Part shown: piece after piece, positions 9,050-16,599 of the stretch
Position numbering within the stretch: position 1 is the first letter of the stretch
How the letters are laid out: every line of letters begins with the position of its first letter
Assembly: GCF_000226875.1 (NCBI RefSeq)
Contig: NZ_JH164926.1
Location: 1,363,200-1,411,181, forward strand
Reading direction: 5' to 3'
Source of the DNA: Neisseria shayeganii 871
Lineage (GTDB): Bacteria > Pseudomonadota > Gammaproteobacteria > Burkholderiales > Neisseriaceae
DNA: 47,982 bases
Position numbers and translations under genes: made by a program
Notes under the pieces: generated by a model
The model's database searches: none
The model's input: only the letters and a program-made list of their open reading frames with translations
What the model was told of the DNA's origin: nothing

Positions 9050-9192
9050 GAGACCTTTGCAAAACCCCCATCTGCGGCGCATTTCTGCGTTGTGCGCTGC
9101 TCGCTCACTTGCCTATCTATATGATATGTCTTCGTTCGCTGCGCTGCTACGCCTTGAACTGCATCCACATCTGGGGGTTTTGCAAAGGTCTC
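9050..9192 (-). mobile_element. MITE-like element, copy 1 (143 bp)
   Basis: Ends are GAGACCTTTGCAAAA and its complement TTTTGCAAAGGTCTC, with about 20-bp near-perfect terminal inverted repeats. The 4-bp direct repeat TGCT flanks both ends. The interior matches the other copies and has no transposase gene. It lies between the AEC gene and the lipoprotein terminator. The ends resemble those I recall for IS5-type (IS1106-like) elements of Neisseria, so it may be mobilised by such a transposase. Confidence 0.85.
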
Positions 9193-9205
9193 TGCTACCT
9201 GAAAA

Positions 9206-9240
9206 GAGAAAAACAACCCCGCCTGATGCAGGCGGGGTTG
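9206..9240 (-). terminator. Intrinsic terminator of the lipoprotein gene
   Basis: CAACCCCGCC (9214-9223) pairs with GGCGGGGTTG (9231-9240). On the minus strand the stem is followed by TTTTTCTCTTTT. It lies 16 bp past the lipoprotein stop codon. Confidence 0.88.
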
Positions 9241-9255
9241 GCAGAAGCGGCCGGA

Positions 9256-9684
9256 TTATTCGCAGTTCAGCGCTTTGGCGCTTTCGGCAAACATATCGTT
9301 GGCTTGTTTACAAGCAGCAGCCTGTTGTTCGGCAGGCGATTCAGCCAAAGATTTTTTCAGCTCTTCGTTTTGGGTGGCAAAAGAAGCAGCTACGCCTTGG
9401 TCCACTTTGGCCAAGCAAGCTTCCACGCGGTCGAAGTAGGCTTGGCAAGTCGCATCCAAAGCTGCCGGGGTGGCAGAAGTGGTAGCGGCTTCGGCAGGCG
9501 CAGAAGCCGGCTCAACCGGCGCGGCTTCAGAAGCGGGCAGAGCAGCAGAAGCAGGCATCGCTTCGCTGGCAGCCGGAGCGGCTACTTCGCTGGCAGCAGG
9601 CGCAGGGTCAGCGGCTTTGTCGCCGCAGGCGCTCAGGGCAAAAGCCATCATCATGGCGGCCAAAACAGATTGGTTCATTTTCAT
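9256..9684 (-). CDS. Small Ala/Pro/Glu-rich lipoprotein with a four-cysteine domain
   Basis: A 142-residue predicted lipoprotein. The signal peptide MKMNQSVLAAMMMAFALSAC ends in an LSAC lipobox with Cys20 as the lipidation site. A low-complexity spacer of repeated PAASE/PASEA-like units (about residues 26-75) follows. The compact C-terminal domain of about 65 residues has cysteines in ATCQAYF, EACLAK, AACKQA and a terminal NCE, probably two disulphides in the periplasm. I chose the Met with GGAG 9 bases upstream; the frame is open 21 codons before it. Function is not recognised. Confidence 0.8.
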   Translation of the reverse strand: MKMNQSVLAAMMMAFALSACGDKAADPAPAASEVAAPAASEAMPASAALPASEAAPVEPASAPAEAATTSATPAALDATCQAYFDRVEACLAKVDQGVAASFATQNEELKKSLAESPAEQQAAACKQANDMFAESAKALNCE

Positions 9685-9837
9685 TGTGAAAGTCTCCGAA
9701 ACAGTATATTCAGTTTTTTTGAGCGGTATCAAAACCGCCTGAATCATAGCACTATTGTGACCAAATGATGACCGCTACCCCGCAAAAGCCGGTGGCCGGT
9801 TGCGAAATGGCAACGGTTTTGCGGGCGTCGGCACCGC

Positions 9838-10851
9838 TTACTGCTCTGCCTGCCCCACGAAAGGCGCCAGCTCCGCCCATGCCTCTAAAATCAATTCCGG
9901 CCGGTTCGGCTTGAGTAAGGCCGCGTCCGACAGCATCCGCCGCCACGTGCGGGCGTTTTTCAGACCGTGCATCAGGCCCAGATAATGGCGGGCCATGTGG
10001 CGCACCGTGGTGCCACGGCCGGCGGCAATCTGCGCCGCCATATAGCGGTATAGCCGGTCCACCAATTCGGCATGGGTGGTTTCAGGTAGCCTGCTGCCGT
10101 AAAAACGCTGATCCCAATCGCGCATGATCATCGGATTGTGGTAACACTCGCGCCCCACCATCACGCCGTCCACCTGCTGCAGGTGGGCGGCGATCTGCTC
10201 ATTGTCGGTAATGCCGCCGTTGATGATGATTTCCAACTCGGGAAACTCGCGCTTCAGGCGGTACACATATTCGTATTTGAGCGGCGGCACATCGCGGTTT
10301 TCCTTGGGCGACAAGCCGTCCAGCCAGGCATTGCGGGCATGCACGATAAAGGTGCGGCAGGCCGTTTTCCGCGCCAGGGTGCCGACAAAGTCGGCCACGG
10401 TTTGGTATTCGGTTTGCCTGTCCACGCCGATGCGGTGCTTCACCGTGACCGCGCACTCGGGGGCCGCCTCCTGCATGGCATTCAAACAATCGGCCACCAA
10501 ATCCGCCTCCTGCATCAAACAGGCGCCGAACGCACCTTTCTGCACCCGCGGGCTGGGGCAGCCGCAGTTGAGATTGATTTCGTCATAAGCATAAGCCGCC
10601 GCCTTTTTGGCTGCCGCCGCCAGCAAGGCCGGATCGCTGCCGCCCAACTGCAAGGCCACCGGCTGCTCGCATTCGTCTTTCAGCAGAAAACGGGCTTCGT
10701 CGCCGTACACCACCGCACCGGCATTGATCATCTCGGTGTAAAGCCAGGTATGGCGGCTGATTTGGCGCGCCATATAGCGGTAATGACGGTCGGTCCAATC
10801 GAGCATGGGGGCCACAGACAAACGGCGAGGCGGCAGATTCGGGTTACTCAT
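9838..10851 (-). CDS. dusA: tRNA-dihydrouridine(20/20a) synthase DusA
   Basis: A 337-residue FMN-dependent TIM-barrel enzyme that reduces uridine 20/20a in the tRNA D-loop. APMLDWTDRHYR opens the barrel. NLNCGCPSPRVQKGAFGACLM holds the catalytic cysteine (GCPS) and the DusA-type RVQxGxFGACLM sequence. VKHRIGVD, the FIVHARNAWLDGLSPKENR block and INGGI bind FMN and RNA, and VMVGRECYHNP closes the core. The C-terminal helical RNA-binding domain is complete. An uptake-sequence core at about 10081 encodes part of GSRLPET. The name follows the DusA-specific motifs; DusB or DusC would lack these. Confidence 0.95.
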   Translation of the reverse strand: MSNPNLPPRRLSVAPMLDWTDRHYRYMARQISRHTWLYTEMINAGAVVYGDEARFLLKDECEQPVALQLGGSDPALLAAAAKKAAAYAYDEINLNCGCPSPRVQKGAFGACLMQEADLVADCLNAMQEAAPECAVTVKHRIGVDRQTEYQTVADFVGTLARKTACRTFIVHARNAWLDGLSPKENRDVPPLKYEYVYRLKREFPELEIIINGGITDNEQIAAHLQQVDGVMVGRECYHNPMIMRDWDQRFYGSRLPETTHAELVDRLYRYMAAQIAAGRGTTVRHMARHYLGLMHGLKNARTWRRMLSDAALLKPNRPELILEAWAELAPFVGQAEQ

Positions 10852-10902
10852 GAGCAGCGGATCATCAAAAAAGCGGGCGATTGTAGCGGAGGGGGCAAAC
10901 GG

Positions 10903-10914
10903 AGGCTACCTGAA
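10903..10914 (+). repeat. Single DUS between dusA and the ubiJ-like gene
   Basis: A perfect AGGCTACCTGAA, 6 bp past the stop of the downstream-facing ubiJ-like gene. It is not paired, so it is not an obvious terminator by itself. Confidence 0.8.
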
Positions 10915-10919
10915 AGCGC

Positions 10920-11471
10920 TTAACGCGCCAGGCGTTTCAAACGGGCTTCCAAACGGGCGGCATCATCGCGCAGGGTTTCCACCGCCTCGGCAAACGGCGC
11001 GAAAGTGTCGCGGTGGACGGCCAAGGTATCGTCGTGGCGGCGCACATAATCGCTGACGCTGTCGAACACGCCCTGTTTCACATCCACCCAATCGCTGCGG
11101 ATTTGGCGGCCGGCGGTTTGCGCCTGCTCGGCGGCCGCTTCGCCGAACAGACGGCGGATGTCTTGCGCGGCGTGGTAGCGCAGGCCGCCGATCAGCGGCA
11201 ACAGCGCCATGCCCAACGCATGGTCGCCCGCCACTTCGATGTCGCCCACGCCGGGCGTCTGCCCCTGCAACACTTTCTGCACCGCGCTGTTGCGAAAGCG
11301 CAGCACGGCCTCGGGATCGCCTTGGGCGGCGGCCAGATAACCTTCTTCCGAAATCACGGCACACAGGCGCCAGCCGGCGGCAGCCAACTCGAAGCGGCGG
11401 CCGCTGTGGGCGGCCAAGGCGCTGCGCGTTTCGGGATTTTGGGCAATCAGGTGGTTGAGAATCGGATACAT
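10920..11471 (-). CDS. ubiJ: SCP2-domain protein, probable ubiquinone accessory factor UbiJ
   Basis: A 183-residue protein with an N-terminal SCP2-like lipid-binding fold (about residues 1-110) and a C-terminal coiled coil ending RDDAARLEARLKRLAR. That ending is characteristic of UbiJ, the lipid-binding partner of UbiK in the Ubi complex for coenzyme Q synthesis. No ubiE or ubiB lies beside it, so the call rests on length, domain order and this C-terminus. It follows the DUF2059 gene by 28 bp that contain a complete uptake sequence, so the two may be co-transcribed. Confidence 0.62.
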   Translation of the reverse strand: MYPILNHLIAQNPETRSALAAHSGRRFELAAAGWRLCAVISEEGYLAAAQGDPEAVLRFRNSAVQKVLQGQTPGVGDIEVAGDHALGMALLPLIGGLRYHAAQDIRRLFGEAAAEQAQTAGRQIRSDWVDVKQGVFDSVSDYVRRHDDTLAVHRDTFAPFAEAVETLRDDAARLEARLKRLAR

Positions 11472-11479
11472 GGTCTGCT

Positions 11480-11491
11480 TTCAGGTAGCCT
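11480..11491 (-). repeat. Single DUS between the DUF2059 and ubiJ-like genes
   Basis: A perfect TTCAGGTAGCCT fills half of the 28-bp gap between two co-directional genes. Confidence 0.8.
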
Positions 11492-11499
11492 GAACGGCT

Positions 11500-12042
11500 T
11501 TATTCGGCACGGAAATCGGGATCGACTTGCCGCCAGGCGCGTTCGATTTGCGGGCGGATGCGGTTCATTTCGGCTTCGGTGTAGCGGACGCCCAGCGAAC
11601 GGATGCGGGTCATGATGAGGGTGGTCAGCTGCCCCTGTTTGCGCAGCAAAGACTGCCCGGCCGGCGAGGCATAAAAAGCCACCAACGCGTCCACTTCCTC
11701 TTGGGTATAAGTTTCCCGCAGTGCCTGGCGGACGACGGCCTTCATTTCGCTGTGCAGCTGGGGCGAACTCATCGCCCGCTGCAACGCCTGGTCAATCAAG
11801 GGAAACACCGTTTTGCGCAAGGTATTCTGCTGCGCTTCGGAATAACCGCGGCGCTGCAAATCGCGCCGGAATTCCTCTTCCATCACGGCGGAGACGGCCG
11901 GCAGCATTTGGCGCACGCTGGCCTCCATATTTTGCACCGCCATCAGCCGCGCCACCGACTCTTCGCTCGGCGGCCGGGCGGCGGCAGGCGCAGCCAGCAG
12001 CAAACCCAAAACAGACACACCGGCAGCCAACCATTTGTTCAT
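11500..12042 (-). CDS. DUF2059 family secreted protein
   Basis: A 180-residue protein with a Sec signal peptide (MNKWLAAGVSVLGLLLAAPAAA, cleavage expected after AAA) and a helical mature domain. VDALVAFYASPAGQSLLRK matches the DUF2059 core, as in small periplasmic proteins of unknown role found across Proteobacteria. AAGGAG stands 6 bases before the ATG, so the start is secure. It lies directly downstream of a decayed MITE copy. No function can be assigned. Confidence 0.8.
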   Translation of the reverse strand: MNKWLAAGVSVLGLLLAAPAAARPPSEESVARLMAVQNMEASVRQMLPAVSAVMEEEFRRDLQRRGYSEAQQNTLRKTVFPLIDQALQRAMSSPQLHSEMKAVVRQALRETYTQEEVDALVAFYASPAGQSLLRKQGQLTTLIMTRIRSLGVRYTEAEMNRIRPQIERAWRQVDPDFRAE

Positions 12043-12072
12043 TTCAACTCCTTATTCTCTGAATCACAACCT

Positions 12073-12213
12073 GAGACCTTATATATGAAATTCCCAGATG
12101 CGGAAGCATCTCAAGGCGCAGCAGCGCAGCGAGTGCAACCCCATTATGAAGATAGGTATTCCCTAAGGCATAAACGCACAACGCAGAAATGCGCCGCAGA
12201 CGGGCAAAGGCCT
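12073..12213 (+). mobile_element. Decayed MITE-like element, copy 2
   Basis: Starts GAGACCTTATATATGAAA and ends GGGCAAAGGCCTC. The interior CAAGGCGCAGCAGCGCAGCGAG and CGCACAACGCAGAAATGCGCCGCAG aligns with intact copies, but both ends and the centre have drifted. An old insertion of the 143-bp family. Confidence 0.7.
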
Positions 12214-12297
12214 CCATTCCGAAAACCGCCTGTTTCCGTACAATGGCTACAGAGAGGCGTTAGAGAAGGGATCAAGAAAATCCCCATCACCGATAAA

Positions 12298-12545
12298 TTC
12301 TAGGACGTGCCGTCATCATGCTTGCGAAGCGGTTTTCAGCTTCGCCAGTCCGCTGCACTACCGAGACAAAATCTGCAGCGGCAAGGCTAACCCGAAGAGG
12401 GCGGTTTGACACGCTGTGCCGGTAAAACCGGCGCAGCAGGATGGAGCATCTTGCGGGCATTTTCTGCGTCCCCTTGGGGATAAGGCCGCAGATGCGGGTT
12501 TTAACCAAACACTCGCCGCAACGCTTGGTGACGGCACGCCCTAAG
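12298..12545. mobile_element. Second inverted-repeat element (candidate MITE, about 245 bp)
   Basis: The left end (12300-12326, CTAGGACGTGCCGTCATCA then GCTTGCG) and the right end (12517-12544, reading inward TTAGGGCGTGCCGTCACCA then GCGTTGCG) are imperfect inverted repeats of about 27 bp. The interior has no convincing gene. It is unrelated in sequence to the 143-bp family. The right end supplies the TAG stop codon of hpaR. No clear target duplication was seen. Confidence 0.55.
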
Positions 12546-12981
12546 TACGGGGGTTTTGAAAAGGTTTTAATTCTTCAATGATGATGTCCAGAGCCTGATA
12601 CAGCCGGGCTATGGGTTCTTGGCCGATTTTTTCGGCAATGCTTTGGTATTCCTGAGCAATACGTTCTTTTGCCCGGGTATAGAGCTGTCGGGCCTGATCG
12701 GTCAGATGGATGCGGATGCGGCGCTGATCCGCCATCGGAATCTTTTCAATCAAGCCCAATTCTTCCATGCGCTTCAGCATGCCGGCCATGCTGGGACTGA
12801 GAATCAGGCATTGTTCGCACAACTGGCGCGGCTCCAAATCGCCTTGCTCGGCCAGGGCCCGGATAATACGCCATTGCTGCTCGGTCACGCCAAACTCATT
12901 GAGTATGGGGCGAAATTGAGTCATAAAGCTTTCCCGGGCCTTATATAGCAACATGGGTAGGTTACGGTATTCTTGGCTCAT
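12541..12981 (-). CDS. hpaR: MarR-family regulator HpaR (homoprotocatechuate operon)
   Basis: A 146-residue winged-helix repressor. LLYKARESFMTQFRPIL and VTEQQWRIIRALAE align closely with E. coli HpaR, which represses the homoprotocatechuate meta-cleavage operon until the substrate binds. The recognition helix lies in LILSPSMAGMLKRMEELGLI and the wing in MADQRRIRIHLT. I chose the Met of MSQEYRNLPM; the frame is open 92 codons upstream but that stretch is not protein-like. The stop codon lies inside the terminal repeat of the adjacent element, so the native C-terminus may have been altered. A half-match to the operator candidate near 16.5 kb lies 20 bp upstream (13001-13010), suggesting autoregulation. 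Confidence 0.88.
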   Translation of the reverse strand: MSQEYRNLPMLLYKARESFMTQFRPILNEFGVTEQQWRIIRALAEQGDLEPRQLCEQCLILSPSMAGMLKRMEELGLIEKIPMADQRRIRIHLTDQARQLYTRAKERIAQEYQSIAEKIGQEPIARLYQALDIIIEELKPFQNPRT

Positions 12982-13393
12982 GGCTGAGGGCTGTTGGCGG
13001 CTAATATAATGGCGGTTTTTGATGAAATGCTCCGTCTGCTGCGGCAGTTCCGCAGAGGATGAGGAATGTACGCAGCCGTGCTGATTGCTCGATATGCGGA
13101 TGGCTTTCCTCGATGGCATCACGGATTGACGAAGCCAAAAACCGCTCATCATACAAATGCCGACAAAACCTGACTGCCGCTGTATGAGCCCAGCTGCGTT
13201 TTTGTGGCCTGACCTCGCCATCCCGATACAATATAGAAGCGGTGTCCATAAAGCCATATGATTGTGTATAGGGTAGGCTTGATGGACACCATGTCGGCAT
13301 CTTATACCAAACCCAACAAATAAGCCATCATTCAGGCCGGCAGGCTAAAGATGCTCTGGAGGCAGGCACACCAACCTCCCCCGTGTGTGCTTG
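12982..13393. other. Gap upstream of hpaR with a possible gene remnant
   Basis: About 400 bp without a confident gene. A 99-codon minus-strand frame (13001-13300) reads like protein in its middle (SWAHTAAVRFCRHLYDERFL, then IRDAIEESHPHIEQSARLRTF), yet it overlaps the hpaR promoter and has no recognisable start signal. It may be the relic of a deleted gene. A palindromic AT-rich segment around 13001-13010 probably belongs to the hpaR promoter. Confidence 0.35.
13001..13010 (-). promoter_or_regulatory. Partial operator-like motif before hpaR
   Basis: CTAATATAAT differs by one base from the CTAATATATT core found before the permease-HpaH gene and before mobA. It also provides a TATATT-like -10 for hpaR, so it could be only a promoter element. 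Confidence 0.35.
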
Positions 13394-13430
13394 CATAGAA
13401 AACCCGCCCTCGGTTTTGCGGGCGGGTTTC
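13394..13430 (-). terminator. Intrinsic terminator of hpaI
   Basis: AAAACCCGCCC (13399-13409) pairs with GGGCGGGTTT (13420-13429). On the minus strand the stem is followed by a short T-containing tail. A MITE remnant lies between it and the hpaI stop codon. Confidence 0.75.
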
Positions 13431-13441
13431 GCGGCGAAAAA

Positions 13442-13471
13442 ATGCCGCAGATGGGATTTTGCAAAAATCTC
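13442..13471 (+). mobile_element. Solo right-end remnant of the 143-bp MITE family
   Basis: ATGCCGCAGATGGGATTTTG followed by CAAAAATCTC corresponds to the last 30 bp of intact copies. The rest of the element is missing. It lies 11 bp past the hpaI stop codon. Confidence 0.65.
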
Positions 13472-13482
13472 AGGTTTGGAAA

Positions 13483-14280
13483 TCAGTATGGCGCCATATT
13501 GTTTTGGGCGGCACCGCCGAATTTGGCCATCAAGGAAGCGGCCGCCTGGCGCAGCAGCAGGGTATCCACCCCCACCAGCATAAAGCTGGCGCCCAGCCGT
13601 TCGTAGGCTTGCGCCACTTGCGGATCTGCCGAAAACACGCCGGCGGCCTTGCCGGCTTGGGCGATGGTTTGAATGGCCTGAGCCACCGCTTGTTGGACAT
13701 CGGGATGCGAAGGCTGGCCCAAATGCCCCATGGATGCCGCCAAATCGGAGGGGCCGATAAAAACGGCGTCCACGCCGTCCACGGTGGCAATTTCGGCCAG
13801 GTTTGCCAAGCCGGACACCGATTCTATCTGCACAATCAAACACATCTGCGCATCTGCTTGGGCGAAATAATCGGCCACCGCATTCCAGCGGGCGGCACGC
13901 GCCATCGCCGTGCCAACCCCTCGGATACCTTGGGGCGGGTAGCGTGTGGCGCGCACCAGTGCGGCGGCCTGTGCGGCGGTTTCCACCATGGGAATCATCA
14001 GGGTTTGTGCGCCCACATCCAGCACCCGTTTGATGGTGGCCGGATTGTGGTCTGCCAGACGCACCACGGCCTGCTGCGCCGGGTAGGCGGCCAATACTTG
14101 CAACTGGTCGCGTATGCTGCGCACATCGTTGGGGCCGTGTTCGCCATCAATCAATAGCCAGTCAAAACCGGCGGTGGCCACCACTTCGGCCGCATAGGCG
14201 TCGCCCAATCCCAAAAACAGGCCGATTTGACGTTGGCGGGCATACAGTTTTTGCTTGAATTGGTTAATGGGCATATCCAT
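13483..14280 (-). CDS. hpaI: 4-hydroxy-2-oxoheptanedioate aldolase HpaI
   Basis: A 265-residue class II, metal-dependent aldolase that splits 4-hydroxy-2-ketoheptane-1,7-dioate into pyruvate and succinate semialdehyde, the last step of homoprotocatechuate meta-cleavage. GFDWLLIDGEHGPND carries the catalytic His. RYPPQGIRGVG, VQIES (metal-binding Glu) and FIGPSDLAASMG (metal-binding Asp) are intact, and length and order match E. coli HpaI. I chose the Met at 14280, with AGGAG 7 bases upstream. It follows the HpaH remnant by 11 bp, the same hpaH-hpaI order as the E. coli operon. The enzyme itself looks functional. Confidence 0.93.
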   Translation of the reverse strand: MDMPINQFKQKLYARQRQIGLFLGLGDAYAAEVVATAGFDWLLIDGEHGPNDVRSIRDQLQVLAAYPAQQAVVRLADHNPATIKRVLDVGAQTLMIPMVETAAQAAALVRATRYPPQGIRGVGTAMARAARWNAVADYFAQADAQMCLIVQIESVSGLANLAEIATVDGVDAVFIGPSDLAASMGHLGQPSHPDVQQAVAQAIQTIAQAGKAAGVFSADPQVAQAYERLGASFMLVGVDTLLLRQAAASLMAKFGGAAQNNMAPY

Positions 14281-14291
14281 GGCAACACTCC

Positions 14292-15749
14292 TCATCGGCC
14301 AGAAACAAACCGGCAGCTGATGCTGCCCAGGGGGCCGTAGTCGATATGGAAAGTGTCGTTCGGGCGGATGCGCACCGGGCGGGTAAACGAACCGGCCAAG
14401 AGGATTTGTCCGGCTTCCAGGGCGATGCCGTAGGGGGCAAATTTTTTGGCCAGCCAGGCAATGCCCTTGGCCGGATGCCCCAGTACCCCTGCGGCAACGC
14501 CGGTTTCTTCGATCACGCCGTTGCGGTAGATCATGCTGGCAATGCCCAAGATTTGCAGCACGGGATACATCGGGGTTTTATAGGGGCGGGCATGATGGGG
14601 GGCAATTTTGCGCAGAATCATCAAATCCAAATGGGAGATGGCATAGGCCAGTACCCAGGTTGCCGCGGCGGCAATCAGTAAAGTGATGATGGTTTCGACG
14701 TTGCTGCCCAAAATCAAGGTAGGCAACAGGGTGATGCCGCCCATAAACAAGATGGCCACCCAAGGCGTTTTGAATTTGGGATGGATTTTTTTAAACACGC
14801 CCAATGCCTGGCCGTTTTCCGCCATGCCGTAGAGCATGCGCGATACGCTGGCCAACACGGTATTGACCGTGCTGCCGCTGGCGGTTAAGCACACCACGGC
14901 CAACACCCATTTCGAAGACTCGCCGAATACGGCGATAAAGTAGTCGAAATGCGGTACCGGCGAATTGGTCAGGGTTTCGCGGCTGATATAGGTGCCGGCA
15001 CCCAAGGCCAGTAAGGCATAAATGCCGAAGATCACGAAAGCGCCGATAAACATGGAGCGCGGAATGTCGCGGGCAGGGCTTTTCGACTCCTCAATCAGCG
15101 GGCACACAAATTCCAAGCCGAAATAAGCCCACATACCCAAACCCAACAGCGCCAGCATGCTGCCGTCTATCGCGCCCCAATCGGCAAACGGGGTGTGCGG
15201 CGGCGGCACCGGCGCCCCCGTCTGGCTGATGGCCACCACGCTGATTACGGCCAAAAACACCAACATCACATAAGTCAGAAAACTTTGCACATTGGCGAAA
15301 ATATCCGTACCCAAAATATTCAGCAAGGTAAACAGGCCAACCACGGCAATCACCACCACAGTGGGCGAAAAGACACCGGGGAATAAGACATTGAGCACTT
15401 CGCCCACCAGCATCACTTCGGCCGACAAGCCGAACATGGTCAGCATGATATAGCCGGTCATGGTGGCCAAAATGGCCGGGAAATGCCCCATGGCCATTTC
15501 TGTGTAAGTACTCAGGCTGCCGGCCTTGGGGAACATCAGCGACAGTTCCGCAAAGGTGGAGGCATTGCACAGAGCGATAATCAGGCCGATCACCAGCACC
15601 AGTATGAAGTCGGTGCCGCCGTAGCCCACGCCCTGCAACACAGACACAATAGGGCCTTGCCCCACCACCAGCCCCACTGCGATGGCAAGCAGACTGCCAA
15701 ATTTTAATAGTGGCTTGAATTTGCTGTTTTCAGCATTTGCATTGCTCAT
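14292..15749 (-). CDS. Chimeric gene: APC-family permease fused to the C-terminus of hydratase HpaH
   Basis: A single open frame of 485 residues. Residues 1 to about 405 are an APC-superfamily amino-acid/amine permease with about ten membrane helices (GSLLAIAVGLVVGQGPI, EESKSPARDIPRSMFIGAF, SRMLYGMAENGQ). From about residue 406 the sequence switches to the end of 2-oxo-hept-3-ene-1,7-dioate hydratase: YRNGVIEETGVAAGVL, HPAKGIAWLA, LEAGQILLAGSFTRPV and DYGPLGSISCRFV, matching the last ~77 residues of E. coli HpaH. The hydratase part lacks the metal-binding acidic residues, so it cannot be an active hydratase. The permease has lost its normal last one or two helices. This looks like a deletion between a permease gene and hpaH that removed intervening genes. 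The junction is near 14534. AGAGG lies 8 bases before the ATG. Confidence 0.85.
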   Translation of the reverse strand: MSNANAENSKFKPLLKFGSLLAIAVGLVVGQGPIVSVLQGVGYGGTDFILVLVIGLIIALCNASTFAELSLMFPKAGSLSTYTEMAMGHFPAILATMTGYIMLTMFGLSAEVMLVGEVLNVLFPGVFSPTVVVIAVVGLFTLLNILGTDIFANVQSFLTYVMLVFLAVISVVAISQTGAPVPPPHTPFADWGAIDGSMLALLGLGMWAYFGLEFVCPLIEESKSPARDIPRSMFIGAFVIFGIYALLALGAGTYISRETLTNSPVPHFDYFIAVFGESSKWVLAVVCLTASGSTVNTVLASVSRMLYGMAENGQALGVFKKIHPKFKTPWVAILFMGGITLLPTLILGSNVETIITLLIAAAATWVLAYAISHLDLMILRKIAPHHARPYKTPMYPVLQILGIASMIYRNGVIEETGVAAGVLGHPAKGIAWLAKKFAPYGIALEAGQILLAGSFTRPVRIRPNDTFHIDYGPLGSISCRFVSGR

Positions 15750-16022
15750 GGTTCATTCCTCTGTAGGTTGCGGATGATTGTTATTGGGATATAAGGGGTT
15801 GTTTCGATACCGAAGCACGGGGCAGATTCTGGAATGTGTATCTGCCGATATATGTCTTCGGTGTTTCCGGCCAGCATCCCGGGACTGCTGCGTTGTGCTC
15901 AAAACGGCAGGGGAATGCCGTCAAGGCGCTCAAATTTGCGTGCGCACCCCTCAGCGGCAGATTTGTACAAAACCGTCTTTTAAACAGACAGTTGGACAAA
16001 TGCCGAGAAGCTGCTTGTGAAA

Positions 16023-16038
16023 ATAATACTAATATATT
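16023..16038 (-). promoter_or_regulatory. Candidate HpaR operator A
   Basis: ATAATACTAATATATT is the reverse complement, with two mismatches, of the motif at 16486-16501. The spacing of 270 bp to the permease start suits a regulatory site only if the transcript leader is long; otherwise it serves a second promoter. Confidence 0.45.
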
Positions 16039-16134
16039 CCTAAAAAGGCAAACATTAATTTACATGTGCCGTCGAGACCATGCGGATGCGTGCTTGGGGC
16101 GGGGAGCGTATTTATCCTGCAAATTGGCAAACCT

Positions 16135-16310
16135 GAGATCTCGACCCTCCGTCTGCGGCGCATTTTGTGTTGTGTGTTGATGCCGGTATGGGTATCACAT
16201 GCCTGCTTGCCCATCTGATGGACGGAGCGCGCAGGAGTGTTCGATGATCATGCTTGCTGTGCTGCTGCGCCTTGAACTGCATCCGCATCCGGAGGTTGGG
16301 CAAAGGTCTC
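16135..16310 (-). mobile_element. Decayed MITE-like element, copy 3 (about 176 bp)
   Basis: Begins GAGATCTCGACCCTCCGTCT and ends GGGCAAAGGTCTC. GTCTGCGGCGCATTTTGTG and CTGCGCCTTGAACTGCATCC align with intact minus-orientation copies. The centre is longer and diverged, so this is an old insertion. Confidence 0.65.
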
Positions 16311-16485
16311 AAGATCTCAAACGGCATCAACGCTGTTCTGGCCGTATTGCCTGCTGGCGATCCGGTGGGCTGTCCGGTCTGCGGTTTGGGTACAGCGGGG
16401 CATTATCGACAGCCCTCGATGCAAGCGGCTGATGGGCATTTTGCCGGTTTGCTTGAGCGGACAAGGCGTCGCTTGCTAATTTGCA

Positions 16486-16501
16486 AATATATTAGTAATA
16501 T
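16486..16501 (+). promoter_or_regulatory. Candidate HpaR operator B before mobA
   Basis: AATATATTAGTAATAT contains the near-perfect palindrome ATATTA-G-TAATAT, the size and AT-richness typical of MarR-family sites. It lies 99 bp before the mobA ATG. The same motif occurs near the divergent gene and, in part, before hpaR. Confidence 0.5.
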
Positions 16502-16599
16502 GGAGGCAGAAAAATATGGGGATAAGTATTTATCTTTGATTTTAAAGAAAAACATTATCCTTTCTTCTTGCTGCAATTGAGTGTAAAGGAAAAAGAATC

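Larger units (their letters stand above)
15750..16599. other. Divergent promoter region between the permease-HpaH chimera and mobA
   Basis: An 850-bp gap without a gene, clearly more AT-rich than its surroundings near 16020-16050 and 16480-16570. It holds two copies of an AT-rich dyad motif in opposite orientation and a decayed MITE copy between them. The divergent genes and shared motif suggest joint control. Short frames in it do not look like proteins. Confidence 0.7.

Noticed and set aside
12287..12508. A 73-codon frame inside the second inverted-repeat element as a gene
   Set aside because: It lies within a non-coding repeat element, lacks an SD and shows no domain.
12982..13257. The hpaR frame is open for another 92 codons upstream
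   Set aside because: The extension is compositionally unlike a protein, and the Met at 12981 aligns with the start of known HpaR.
14534..15749. The permease-HpaH join as a sequencing or assembly artefact
   Set aside because: The frame is continuous, and the hydratase tail lies directly before hpaI in the native order, so a genuine deletion is the simpler reading, though read coverage should confirm it.
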